Assembly: GCA_034421295.1 (NCBI GenBank)
Contig: DAOUKM010000018.1
Location: 27,848 to 91,847 of the forward strand
Direction: 5' to 3'
Length of the DNA: 64,000 nt
Source: CAUZIR01 sp034421295
Lineage (GTDB): Bacteria; Chloroflexota; Dehalococcoidia; Lucifugimonadales; UBA2962
Part shown: one piece after another, positions 35,139 to 44,800 of the stretch
Layout of the letters: the number at the start of each line of letters is the position of its first letter
Numbering within the stretch: position 1 is the first letter of the stretch
Made by a program: the position numbers and the translations under genes
Notes under the pieces: model-generated
The model's input: only the letters and a program-made list of their open reading frames with translations
Told to the model about the DNA's origin: nothing
The model's database searches: none

Positions 35139-35945
35139 ATGGCAGAAGCCAGCTACACGATGGGCTACAGCGAGGAGTTCAGACAGCTTCTCGATCGCCG
35201 CAGCGCAAAGAGCCACGCAGCGCACCTGCTGCCCCTGCTCGAGCCGGGAATGCGCCTGCTGGACTTCGGCTGCGGGCCGGGTAATATCTCCGTCGGCCTT
35301 GCAAGCGCGGTCAATCCCGGCGAACTCCACGGCATTGACATGGAGGAGTCACAGATCGACCTGGCCCGGGCGGCCGCCCGGGCGGGCGGGCACGACAACG
35401 CCACCTTCCATGTCGGTGACGTAACCGAGCTTCCCTTCGAAGACGGCTCGTTCGACGTCGCGCACTGCCATGCCGTTCTAATGCACGTCCCTGATACCGA
35501 GAAGGTGCTGGCGGAGGTAAGGAGGGTGCTGAGGCCCGGAGGCATCATCTGCAGCCGCGAAGTAATCGTGGAATCCTCGTTTCTCGAGCCCAGTTCAGAG
35601 CATACTCTTGCCGCGTGGTCGACCTTTACAGGCCTCTTAACAGCAAACGGCGGCCACCCCCAGATGGGAAAGGAGCTCAAGGGCAGATTCATCGCCGCCG
35701 GTTTCACGGACATTCGGTCCTCCGGCTCCTTCGAATTCTTCGGAGCGCCCGAGGACGTTGCGTTCTTCCATGCCTTCGTTGCCGACTGGTTCTACTCCCC
35801 CCAGGTAATGGAGGTGGTGACAAAGTACGGACTGGCTACCCAGCAGCAACTCGACGAATGGCGCAGCGACCATGACCGATGGAGGGACGAGGAGGGGGCA
35901 GTAGGCGCACTGGCCTTCGGCGAGGCGATAGGCCGAAAGCCCTAG
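35139..35945 (+). CDS. Class I SAM-dependent methyltransferase (Methyltransf_11/25)
   Basis: This 268-residue protein starts at ATG 35139, eight bases after AGGAG. An upstream extension to 34941 is poorly composed. Motif I is LLDFGCGPGNISVGLAS, motif II LHGIDMEESQIDLARAAARA, followed by DVTELPFEDGSFDVAHCHAV and VRRVLRPGGIICSREVIVES. The C-terminus has a longer helical insert with FAVADWFYSPQ-like aromatic residues. The substrate is unknown. Ubiquinone-like, sterol-like and antibiotic methyltransferases share these motifs. It could tailor a lipid from the neighbouring synthase, but this is not shown by the sequence. Confidence 0.9.
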   Translation: MAEASYTMGYSEEFRQLLDRRSAKSHAAHLLPLLEPGMRLLDFGCGPGNISVGLASAVNPGELHGIDMEESQIDLARAAARAGGHDNATFHVGDVTELPFEDGSFDVAHCHAVLMHVPDTEKVLAEVRRVLRPGGIICSREVIVESSFLEPSSEHTLAAWSTFTGLLTANGGHPQMGKELKGRFIAAGFTDIRSSGSFEFFGAPEDVAFFHAFVADWFYSPQVMEVVTKYGLATQQQLDEWRSDHDRWRDEEGAVGALAFGEAIGRKP

Positions 35946-36111
35946 CTGCCACCGATAATGCTGCGGCCGGTCGTCACCTCCGGCCCCGGTGCTCTATCGC
36001 AGCGCGGGGCGTCAGCGTCGAACCCCAAGGGCGAGAGAGGGCCGTCGAGCGGCGCCGGCCGATGGACCCCGCCCGGGGAAGGTGCGCCTCAGGATCGACG
36101 ATCGGCGCCGT

Positions 36112-36837
36112 CTAGCGCACCGGTTGCGAGTACCACCCTCCCCAGACCGACCTGGTGCGGCGCAGCAGCGCGATGAAGACGGGATTGGTCCAGAGCAGGA
36201 TCCGCCATAGCGGCCACATGTCAAAGCGACGCGTTGACGGCCTCACCCGGATGTCACGTATCAGGTGGACCCTCTTACCCTTCTTGTGCGCGAGCCGTCT
36301 GAGGCGCCAGTAGAAGTCGACGTCCTCGCCGATCCAGGCCGTCTCGTCGTAGCCACCCAGCTGTTCGAACGCGCACCTTCGAGAAAACTGTGCGGCGCCC
36401 TGCACCATCGTCATCAGGCGGCCGAGCAGACGCCAGCCATGGAGATACAGCCTAACGGAGAGGCGGCGGGGCCGGTATTCGACGTCCACCCCGCCTCCGA
36501 TGCAATCGGGATCGCTCATCGCGGCGTGAATTTCTGTTAGCAGCGTCTCAGGCAGCGCAACGTCGGCGTCCACAAACACGAGCACATCCCCCTCCGCGTG
36601 GCGGGCGCCGACGTTGCGTGCCCGCGAGATTCCCTGCTCCGGCTCGCGGACAACCTTCGCGCCGTTGTCCCTGGCAACCGCGGCGGTCTCGTCCGAGCTA
36701 CCGTTGTCAACGACGATCGTCTCTATATGAACATCGGCTCGGCCGAGCAGATCCGCCGCGGCCCGGTGGATGGAATCGAGCGTCGAGGCCAAGTAGGCCT
36801 CTTCGTTAAAGGCGGGAACGACGACCGAGAGCTTCAT
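36112..36837 (-). CDS. Glycosyltransferase family 2
   Basis: This 241-residue GT-A fold enzyme has LSVVVPAFNEEAYLASTLDS at the N-terminus, TIVVDNGSSDETAAVARDNG for nucleotide-sugar binding, and the metal-binding DADVALPETLL (DxD type). A later motif is GEDVDFYWRLRRLAHK. The length and the short basic C-terminus (VWGGWYSQPVR) suggest a cytosolic or peripherally bound enzyme. I start at ATG 36837. GTG 36849 would add four residues. The donor and acceptor are unknown. Neighbours do not form a glycan cluster. Confidence 0.9.
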   Translation of the reverse strand: MKLSVVVPAFNEEAYLASTLDSIHRAAADLLGRADVHIETIVVDNGSSDETAAVARDNGAKVVREPEQGISRARNVGARHAEGDVLVFVDADVALPETLLTEIHAAMSDPDCIGGGVDVEYRPRRLSVRLYLHGWRLLGRLMTMVQGAAQFSRRCAFEQLGGYDETAWIGEDVDFYWRLRRLAHKKGKRVHLIRDIRVRPSTRRFDMWPLWRILLWTNPVFIALLRRTRSVWGGWYSQPVR

Positions 36838-36849
36838 TGGATCTGGCAC

Positions 36850-37239
36850 GAACCGCGGGTGTGGGCTCGACGGCCGGGAGCCGGGACCGCCCTTCCATTG
36901 GACTCAGAATGGTGTGTGAGATAGCCATGAGGCGGGTACGGGTTCGTATGTTACGCTTCGGCCGACCACGCGGGAGCGATTTGCGCCGCTGGACAGGTAT
37001 TGCCGAAGGGGTTGCTGCCGGTGGACGGGAGATCCCCTCCCAGGTTCTCGCCGCAGGGGTCCCGGGCCCGATTACCTGAAATCCGTTCGGCGGCAGGGAA
37101 CCACGTCGGCTGGCTGGGTCACTAAAGGGGGCGCCGTCGTTATGGCGGGGCCCGCCGAACAGCAAACCCTTAGGAGCCCGTTCAGCGCACCGCAGGGTGC
37201 GAATAGGCAGAAAGAGCGGTTCCCGGCCGCGAGGCGTTA
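36850..37239. other. Intergenic stretch, nothing recognised
   Basis: About 390 bases lie between the divergent glycosyltransferase and permease genes. No coding frame with a ribosome-binding site or RNA gene was found. Confidence 0.4.
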
Positions 37240-38982
37240 TTGGCATCATCCGGCACTAACGAGACCATCCGATACGAGCCGGACGAGCGGTGTCCGCCGC
37301 TCGTTTCCATCGGCGTCGGCCTCCAGGGCGTCATATTCGGCCTGGCCCCCCTGGTACTGGTCGTGGCGATCACCGCCAGCGCGGGCGGCCAGGGGGAAAG
37401 CTACCTGTCGTGGGCGGTGTTCGCGGCGCTGATCATCGCCGGCGTGCTCACAGCCCTTCAGGCGAGCCGGGTGTGGCGGCTTGGAGCAGGACATGTGCTC
37501 ATCATGGGAGCCACGCCGAACTTCGTGGCTGTCTCGGTTCTGGCGCTTACCGAGGGAGGCCCACCCCTGCTGGCGAGCCTGGTCGTCGTCGCATCACTGT
37601 TCTACATTGCGCTGGCCGTATGGCTTCCCCTGCTGCGCCGGATCATCACGCCGGTGGTATCCGGCACGGTGCTCATGCTGATCGCAGTCACGGTCCTTCC
37701 GATCGCGCTGGACAGGGTCAGCGAGGTCCCGGAGGGGGCGCCGGGCTTCTCCGGGCCGGTCATCGCCGTTGTCACGCTGGCCGTCGCCACGGGCCTTGCG
37801 CTTCGAGTCTCCGGGGCCTGGCGGCTCTGGTCCCCTCTGATCGGGATAGGCGCCGGCTGCGTGGCCGCCGCCGCATTCGGCGCATACGAGGTTCACAGGG
37901 TGATCGATGCGCGCTGGGCCGGCATACCCGGGGGAGGATTTCCCGGATTTGATCTTACGTTCGGTGCGGGATTCTGGGCGCTGTTGCCTGTCTTCGTGGT
38001 CATCACGCTCGTCGGGGGGATCAAGAACATCGGGGACAGCGTCGCCATCCAGCAGGCCTCAAGGCGCAGGCCGAAGGTGACCGATTTCCGATCGGTGCAG
38101 GGATCGCTCAATACCAACGGGATCGGGATCCTGCTGTCGGGCATCTTCGGGACCCCTCCCACAACCGTCTATTCCTCCACCAGCGTCTCGCTCACCAACC
38201 TGACGGGCGTGGCAGCACGCAGCGTCGGGCTCGTGATAGGCGTGGTCTTTGTGATCCTGGCCCTGTTCCCCAAGATACCGGCCGCCCTGCTGACGATCCC
38301 AAGCCCGGTGATGGGAGCCTACCTGCTGACCGCGACCGGGCTGCTGTTCGTTGGAGGCCTTCGGACGGTCATACAGGACGGCCTGGACTTTCAGAAGGTG
38401 ATGGTTGTGGCCGTGGCCTTCTCCCTTGGCGCGGGTATAGAACATCAGACGATCTTCGCCGATATTCTGGGAGGGGCCTGGGGCGACCTGCTCGACAACG
38501 GCATGCTCATCGGCGCCGCGGCCGCGCTGGCGATGACCCTGTTCCTGAATATGACCAATCCGCGCAGGTCCGCGCAGCTTCAGTCCAGGCTGGACATCTC
38601 GTCGCTGCCCGAGATCGACGATTTCGTTAGGCGCACCGCATCGAGGATCGGATGGAACAGAGAGTCCACCGACCGCCTGCGCTCGGCCGCCGAAGAGACC
38701 CTGATCAGCCTGATACAGACGGACGACGACCGGACGGACGATCAGGCGCCTCGCCTGGTGATCGTCGCGCGCCCGACCGCGGGCGCGGTCGAGATGGAAT
38801 TCATGGCGATCTTCGATGAGGAGAATCTCGAGGACAGGCTGGCGTACCTGACCGAGGAGGCCGAGGGTCTGGAGGAGGGTGAGATATCGCTGCGACTGCT
38901 GCGTCAATACGCCTCCTCGGTGCACCACCAAAAGTACTACGGTCTGGACATAGTGACCGTGCAGGTCAAAGGATCGCGCTAG
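37240..38982 (+). CDS. NCS2-type purine/uracil permease fused to a GHKL ATPase-like domain
   Basis: Residues about 25-450 form a nucleobase:cation symporter of the UraA/xanthine permease fold with many hydrophobic segments: GVGLQGVIFGLAPLVLVVA, then GATPNFVAVSVLAL and FGTPPTTVYSSTSVSLTNLT, the substrate-site-like region. After helix 14 (AAALAMTLFLNMTNP) a soluble tail of about 130 residues follows. It has RLRSAAEETLISLIQ, similar to the N-box of anti-sigma/histidine kinase ATPases, and LRLLRQYASSVHHQKYYGLD near the end, as in RsbW-like proteins. The start is TTG 37240 with GAGG upstream. The fused tail is unusual and may sense or regulate. Confidence 0.88.
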   Translation: MASSGTNETIRYEPDERCPPLVSIGVGLQGVIFGLAPLVLVVAITASAGGQGESYLSWAVFAALIIAGVLTALQASRVWRLGAGHVLIMGATPNFVAVSVLALTEGGPPLLASLVVVASLFYIALAVWLPLLRRIITPVVSGTVLMLIAVTVLPIALDRVSEVPEGAPGFSGPVIAVVTLAVATGLALRVSGAWRLWSPLIGIGAGCVAAAAFGAYEVHRVIDARWAGIPGGGFPGFDLTFGAGFWALLPVFVVITLVGGIKNIGDSVAIQQASRRRPKVTDFRSVQGSLNTNGIGILLSGIFGTPPTTVYSSTSVSLTNLTGVAARSVGLVIGVVFVILALFPKIPAALLTIPSPVMGAYLLTATGLLFVGGLRTVIQDGLDFQKVMVVAVAFSLGAGIEHQTIFADILGGAWGDLLDNGMLIGAAAALAMTLFLNMTNPRRSAQLQSRLDISSLPEIDDFVRRTASRIGWNRESTDRLRSAAEETLISLIQTDDDRTDDQAPRLVIVARPTAGAVEMEFMAIFDEENLEDRLAYLTEEAEGLEEGEISLRLLRQYASSVHHQKYYGLDIVTVQVKGSR

Positions 38983-39096
38983 CCGGTCCCGCGCCACTCT
39001 GCCCGAGGCACGATCCGGGACCGAGCGGCCACGCGGTAGCCGCCAATGGTCTCTGCTGCGAGAGCCGGTCCCGCTATCGCCGCCCCGCGGATGCCG

Positions 39097-40362
39097 TCAG
39101 GGGGTGGGTGCGGGCCCGAGGACCCTGTATCCCAGGTTCTCATCGGTCCGCTCCGCCGTCGGCAGGACCTCGATCACCACGTTGTAAAGTCCTTCCACCT
39201 CACCATTCTCGTCGAAGCTGTAGTCATCCCCTATGGCTCCGCTCCAGGTCAGGCCGTAGAGGCAATCCCGGAAACCATCGGCGTCCTGGTCATCACCGGT
39301 CTGCCTGAGGCACTCGGCGGCGATGTAGACGTCGTCATACGCGGACCCCTGGAACCACGGCAGCGAGGCGACCACGCCAAAGCGTGATTCGAACTTGGCC
39401 AGGAACTGCTTACCTGCGTCGGTGGACAGGTCCGGGTTCGGGACGATGGCCTTCAGGCCGGTCGCCGCGTCGCCGGCTATGCCAAGGGAGTCAGGCGAGC
39501 TGGCCACGGACTCGGCATAGATGGGGCCGTCGAAGCCGAGCTCGCGGGCCTGCCGCATGATCGTTCCCGCCGAGACCTCCCCCTGTGCGGCCAGCAGCAG
39601 GGCGTCGGGGCTCTCGGCCAGCAGCTTGGTCAGCTGGCTGCGGAAGTCGAGGACCTCCGACGAGTAGCTCTCCGCCGCCAGGACCTCTCCGCCCAGCATC
39701 TCGAACTGGGCAACCGAAGTGCGCCGGGTGCCCTCGGCATAGTCTGTTGCCTCTGTGATGGTTGCTATCTTGCGCATCCCATCAACCCACAGGGTGTTAC
39801 CGGTGTCGACGCCCAGGCGAAGGTCGTTTATGGCCGTGCGGAAAATGTAGTCGCCGGCCAGGGCGATATCGGGGCTGGTGGCCGATGCCGACAACAGGAC
39901 GACGCCTTCCTTCTCGGCCAGTGGTGCCGCCCCCAGCATCGAGCCGCTGCAGGTCGTGCCCAGTATGATCTTGACGCCATCGACATCGGTCAGCTTGTTG
40001 TAGGCCGTGATGGCGTCCTGGGCGTTGCACTTGGAGTCCTCAACGATCAGCTTCAGTTCGCGACCGTTGATGCCTCCGGCGGCGTTGATCTCCTCAACCG
40101 CCAGGAGCTTGGCCTGGTGCAGGGGGTTGCCATAGGACTCGGCGACCCCGGTCAGCGCGTCCATGGCCCCTATCACGAAAGGCTCCGGCGGGCTCTCCTC
40201 GGTCGGTGTGGCGGTCGGCTCGGCGACCGTCGTCGGTTCGCCGACCTCGGTAGCGACGGCGGGTGTCGGCTCGTCTCCGGAACCGCAGGCAACGGCGGCA
40301 AGCATCGCCACGCACGCGGCCAGACCGAGCAAGACTACTATTTTTCGGGATCTGGACTTCAC
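39097..40362 (-). CDS. ABC transporter substrate-binding lipoprotein, LivJ/branched-chain amino acid type
   Basis: This 421-residue lipoprotein has a signal peptide ending LAAVAC and a Pro/Thr/Glu linker (PTTVAEPTATPTEESPPEP). A type I periplasmic binding domain (Peripla_BP_6) follows: IGAMDALTGVAESYGNPLHQ, EEINAAGGINGRELKLIVED, VKIILGTTCSGSMLGAA and VLDFRSQLTKLLAESPDALL. It binds an amino acid, amide or related metabolite for a LivHMGF-type transporter. No transporter genes lie next to it, and it runs towards the NCS2 gene in the opposite direction. Confidence 0.93.
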   Translation of the reverse strand: MKSRSRKIVVLLGLAACVAMLAAVACGSGDEPTPAVATEVGEPTTVAEPTATPTEESPPEPFVIGAMDALTGVAESYGNPLHQAKLLAVEEINAAGGINGRELKLIVEDSKCNAQDAITAYNKLTDVDGVKIILGTTCSGSMLGAAPLAEKEGVVLLSASATSPDIALAGDYIFRTAINDLRLGVDTGNTLWVDGMRKIATITEATDYAEGTRRTSVAQFEMLGGEVLAAESYSSEVLDFRSQLTKLLAESPDALLLAAQGEVSAGTIMRQARELGFDGPIYAESVASSPDSLGIAGDAATGLKAIVPNPDLSTDAGKQFLAKFESRFGVVASLPWFQGSAYDDVYIAAECLRQTGDDQDADGFRDCLYGLTWSGAIGDDYSFDENGEVEGLYNVVIEVLPTAERTDENLGYRVLGPAPTP

Positions 40363-40669
40363 TTGATCCTCTCCTGGACCGATGATCTTGAGTTAGCTAC
40401 GGTCCGGCGCGGGTCGGCCCCAGAGAGCCACCGGATACCCGCACCGGTCAGTCGAATCATAGCAGCACGCATGCAGGTCTCATCATTATCGGCGGTCCGG
40501 GGCAGAGTCCATCGGGAGCCGGGGCTCAGCTCAGGAGGACGGAAGTGAAGCTCGACGCCGTGCGATTGCCGGCCCTGCGGGACTGTTGGCCGGCGCCCAC
40601 CCTATTGCTGCGGGATACGCACCCTCGGCCTCCAGTCCGCTTCCCCCTCGTAGTAATGTTAGCTGGCTC

Positions 40670-41116
40670 ATGCTTAAAGTCGGCGACGCGGCCCCTGACT
40701 TCACGATCACCCTGGGATCGGGCGAGCAATTCAGTCTGTCCGAGCAGCGGGGAAAGAACGTCGTCCTGTACTTTTATCCACGTGCCTTCACCCACGGATG
40801 CATGGTCCAGACCAAGAAGTTCGGAGAGGCCTATGACGATTTCAGGGAGCACAACGCCATCGTCCTGGGCATCAGCACGGACGGCGTCGAAAGGCTGAGG
40901 CGCTTCGGTGAGGCCTGCGAAACACCCTTCGGGCTCGGTAGCGATAAGTCCGGGAACATTCGCCGGCTCTACGATGTCGAACGCCACCTGGGGCTGGGCA
41001 CGTCGCGCGTCACCTACGTCATATCCGAAGACGGGCTGATAAGGGGCGCGTTCCACGACGAGCTTGTGATGGCCAGCCATGTCCGCAACGCGCTCAGGAC
41101 GCTTGAGGACCTTTAG
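40670..41116 (+). CDS. Peroxiredoxin of the AhpC/BCP (PrxQ) group
   Basis: This 148-residue thioredoxin-fold peroxidase reduces H2O2 or organic peroxides. The sequence has VGDAAPDFTITLGSGEQFSL and VVLYFYPRAFTHGCMVQT. The peroxidatic Cys sits in THGC, where the usual motif is TPGC with a second Cys five residues later. That second Cys is absent here, so it resembles 1-Cys or atypical members. Another Cys lies at GEACETPFGLG. ATG 40670 gives the standard length. The next gene starts 24 bases after the stop, suggesting an operon. Confidence 0.9.
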   Translation: MLKVGDAAPDFTITLGSGEQFSLSEQRGKNVVLYFYPRAFTHGCMVQTKKFGEAYDDFREHNAIVLGISTDGVERLRRFGEACETPFGLGSDKSGNIRRLYDVERHLGLGTSRVTYVISEDGLIRGAFHDELVMASHVRNALRTLEDL

Positions 41117-41139
41117 TCAGTCGATGCCGCAGGCCACCA

Positions 41140-41748
41140 ATGCCGGCCACGGATGCCCGCCGAAGGCCGGGAGATCCCCCGGCGGTGCACAGGACCATCC
41201 GGCAGGCGTGTCGGGCCGCTGACAGGGTGGCGGCGGGCGGGGTCCCTGGCAGCGGCTACGGCGCGCAAGACGTCCGAAGCGAGCGTAGGCGCCGTTCCGG
41301 CAAGATCTCTCTTTTTACCATCGGCTACCAGGGACGGTCCGTCGAAGACTACCTGGGCATGCTCTCCCGGGCGCAGGTGACCGTGCTGTGCGATGTGCGC
41401 AGAAACGCGATCAGCCGGAAACGAGGGTTCTCAAAGAGGGCCCTGGCCGGGGCCTGCGAACAGTTAGATATTCGCTACGAACACCTGCCCGATCTCGGGA
41501 TCGGCGCCGAAAGACGGCGCCTGGTAAAGACCGACCGGGACAGGCAACTGCTGCTCGCTGAGTACCTCAAAGTTGACCTTGCCCGCAGGCCCTCATCCCT
41601 GGAAAGGATCGTCAACTGGGCGGCATCCGGCGAGCGCGTTGCCGTCACCTGCTTTGAGCGCGAGTTCAGCTCGTGTCACCGGAGCCTCGTTGCGGCCGAG
41701 GTCGAGCGGCTGGGAGGCCCGAGCATCGCGACCCAGCATCTGGGGTGA
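41140..41748 (+). CDS. DUF488 family protein
   Basis: The core from about residue 56 (SLFTIGYQGRSVEDYLGML, DVRRNAISRKRGFSKRALAG, YEHLPDLGIGAERR, VTCFEREFSSCHRSLVAAEV) is the DUF488 fold. The conserved Cys-x3-Cys-H-like end (CFEREFSSCHRS) is intact. DUF488 proteins have no established activity. The first 55 residues from ATG 41140 are low-complexity and may not be translated. A start near 41300 is possible but no suitable codon is convincing. It lies in a pair with the peroxiredoxin gene. Confidence 0.82.
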   Translation: MPATDARRRPGDPPAVHRTIRQACRAADRVAAGGVPGSGYGAQDVRSERRRRSGKISLFTIGYQGRSVEDYLGMLSRAQVTVLCDVRRNAISRKRGFSKRALAGACEQLDIRYEHLPDLGIGAERRRLVKTDRDRQLLLAEYLKVDLARRPSSLERIVNWAASGERVAVTCFEREFSSCHRSLVAAEVERLGGPSIATQHLG

Positions 41749-41818
41749 GCTCTCTTTCACACCCGCCGCAAGGCCCATAGCATCCGATGGCCGAAACGTG
41801 GGCCCCGGGCCTTCTGCA

Positions 41819-44800
41819 TTAGCCGGCCAGGCGCTCCTGGGCCCGGCTTTCCGCGTCCTGCATCGCTCTCGGCAAATCTTCCAGCCTCACCTCTGCTCTG
41901 GTGGCCAGGTATAGGAACACGACCTCCTTTACCCTCTTGCCTGTAACCCGCTGGATGGCGTGCGCGTAGGCCCCTCCCTGTAGACGATAGCGCACCGAGG
42001 GATCGGAGTCCCCCGATGGGTCCACCCGATCGGTCTTGTAGTCGACCACCACCAGTCCGTCTGGCTCCTCGAACAGCAGGTCTATAAAGCCGTGAAGGGA
42101 ACCGTCCCCCGCTGCGGCAGCGACCGGGACCTCCCGCCACAGGCGGCCGGACACAACTGCTCTCCGAACGATCTTGCTCTCAACTGCCCCGCGGCAGAGC
42201 CTGGCTATTTCATTCTCAAGATCGGGTATACCCTCGGCTGAAGCCTGCACCCTGGCCCGATCATCGATGCCATCTCCGGTGTCCAGATCGATCGACTGCA
42301 TCACTGCGTGGACCGCCCGCCCGAGCGATGTACCCGCCCTGCCCCGCCTCCAGGGCTCAGCGGTCTCCTGCTCAACCTTGTCCCCTTCGTCCCCCCCGCT
42401 CAGAGCCGTCGCGGCGACAGAGGATGGGCGGCTCATCTCGTCTATCAACCGTTGACGCCCGTTCTTCCACCGATCGCGGGCCTCCGGGGAATGCTCTTCC
42501 TGCGCGGTGGTTCGCTCCGGCTCTCGGCGCGGGTCCGGCGAAGCCGGCTCGGCACGTGGAAACAGCACGACCTGCTTCCAGAGCTCGGGGCACTCGGCCA
42601 TGCGGCCGGAGATTACCGCAGCAGCCGAGTTCCCGGCCTTGGGACCGCTCTGGCGCCTGAGGCTGACCACGAGGTGATCCCGGGCGCGGGTGGCTGCAAC
42701 GTACATCAGCCGCACATGCTCGGCGGCCGTCATGAGCTTTTCGCGCTCTGCCATCAACTCGTAACCCGGCGTGCCCATATGGTCGGCTCCGGACCCTATG
42801 CCGACCTCAACGCTCCCGGTCTCCCGGTCGATGAGCACGCCCGGGCTGCGGCCTCTCTGGCCCGAGTTGAGGCCGGTGAGGATGACGACCGGAAACTCAA
42901 GCCCCTTTGAGCCGTGGACGGTCATCACCCGGATCGCCTCCTCGTCCGTTTCCGGCAGCGGCGCCTCTGTTACGCGGGCACCCTCTTCGATCTGGTCCTC
43001 GACCCAATCTACGAAGGCCCTAAGTGAGCCACCGCCCACCTCGGCGAACTGCCTGGCCTGTTCGACCATGAAGCGATACCGTCGCCACTGCTCGCGCATC
43101 CTGGGATGGCCCACCGCCGCCTCCATCAATCCCCTCTTGCGGATGAAGCGGTCGACTACGGCCGACGCGGGCTCGCGGACCCTCCTGCGGTGGAAATCTC
43201 GAAGCACATCCAGTCCCTCTCCCACTATGTCCGCATCGCCCGGCGCGCGGTCCCTCAGGTAGTCAAAGCTACCGTAGGCCTCGTAGTGGCGGAGCAGGTC
43301 CACGTCGCTGCAACCGAACGCGGGCGACCGCAGAGCGGCAACGGTCGCAACGTGGTCCGAAGGGTCGTCAACGGCACGCAGGAAGTTCAGGAGATCGCGG
43401 ACCTCCTGGGTCTCGAACACGAGCGATGCGCTCTCCAGTCGATAGGGTATCCGAAGGCGCGCGATCTCCCTTTCCAGGTTGGCCAGCCCGGTTCGCGTTG
43501 GGATCAGTACGCAGATGTCCGAGTAGGCTGCGGGCCTGTAGACCTCGCGACCGGTCGCACCGGCGGCCTCCGCATCGAGGACCAGCCACTGCTGGTCGAC
43601 GATCTGCGCCAGAAGGGACGCGATATCCCTGTGCTCCTCCCTGCGAACCGCATCCATCGGCCCTTCCACCGCCACGTCCCCGAGAGCCCACACGCGCGGT
43701 CCGGTGCCGGAGCCGGCCTTCCCGCTCCACCTCGGCGACATATCCTCGTAGCGGGCCTGGGCATAGCCCCCTTCGACGCCCTGGCCATCCCCGCCCGCCA
43801 TCCACTGTCCGAAGAGCCGGTTGACCCAGTCGGTGATCGGCCTGTGAGAGCGAAAATTCTGCACCAGACTAACCGTGCTTCCACCCGCCCTCTCCATGCT
43901 TTGCTGAAGCCGTCTCATCTGGGCCACGTCGGCACGTCGGAAGCGATAGATTGACTGCTTAGGATCGCCCACGACGAACAGCTTTCCGCTCTCGGGGGTG
44001 ATCCGGTCCCAGGCGGCGGGCCGGGAATGCGCCGCCGTCCCGTCGGGAACCTGCTCTGCCAGGAACATCGCTATCTCGGCCTGTATGGGATCGGTGTCCT
44101 GGGCCTCGTCGATCAGAAGGTGAGAGAACCGGCTCCTGAAGTGATCCCGGACCCCGATGTCGTCGCGGAGCATCTCATGAGCCCAGACGAGCAGGTCGTG
44201 AAACTCCGCGCGCCCCTCCGATCGCCGATGTCCCGCATAGTCGATGACGAATTCCCGCATCGCCCCGAGGATGGGTCCAAGGCAGGCTCGCCTGGCCTCG
44301 TTGACCTGGAGTCGGGCCTCCTCGTCCAGGTCCTTTAGCAGGTCCTTCAGGGCCGCGCAGGCATTGGCACCGGTCTCCGGGTCATGGCCCCAGTCCGACC
44401 TCCTGCCCCTGGTGAACTTGAGGGGCAGGACTCGCAGCAGCAGGCGATAGGCGGCGGGCGGGCCGCTCGGGGTACCCGCCATTCTGCGGATCGTACCGAG
44501 CTTGCCCTTAACGTGGCGGTAGAGGGGATCCTCCCGTCCGAGGTGGGAGAATTCGCAGAGCCGCCCGAGCTCGGACCCGGCTTGTGAGATCCTGCGGGCG
44601 GCGCCGTCTCCCGGGGGTTCCGGCTCGTCAAAGACGGCTTCCAGAAGGTCGCTGTAGCTTCGGTGGAACTCGAGGGCCGTCTCCTTCAGCTGGCCCAGCT
44701 TAACGCCCAGCGACAGAGACAGTGCAAGATTTTCGGCCAGGGGCGAATCCTCCTCGAGCGCCGCGTCCAGCCACTGCTGCCAGGCGTCGTTGAACCTGAT

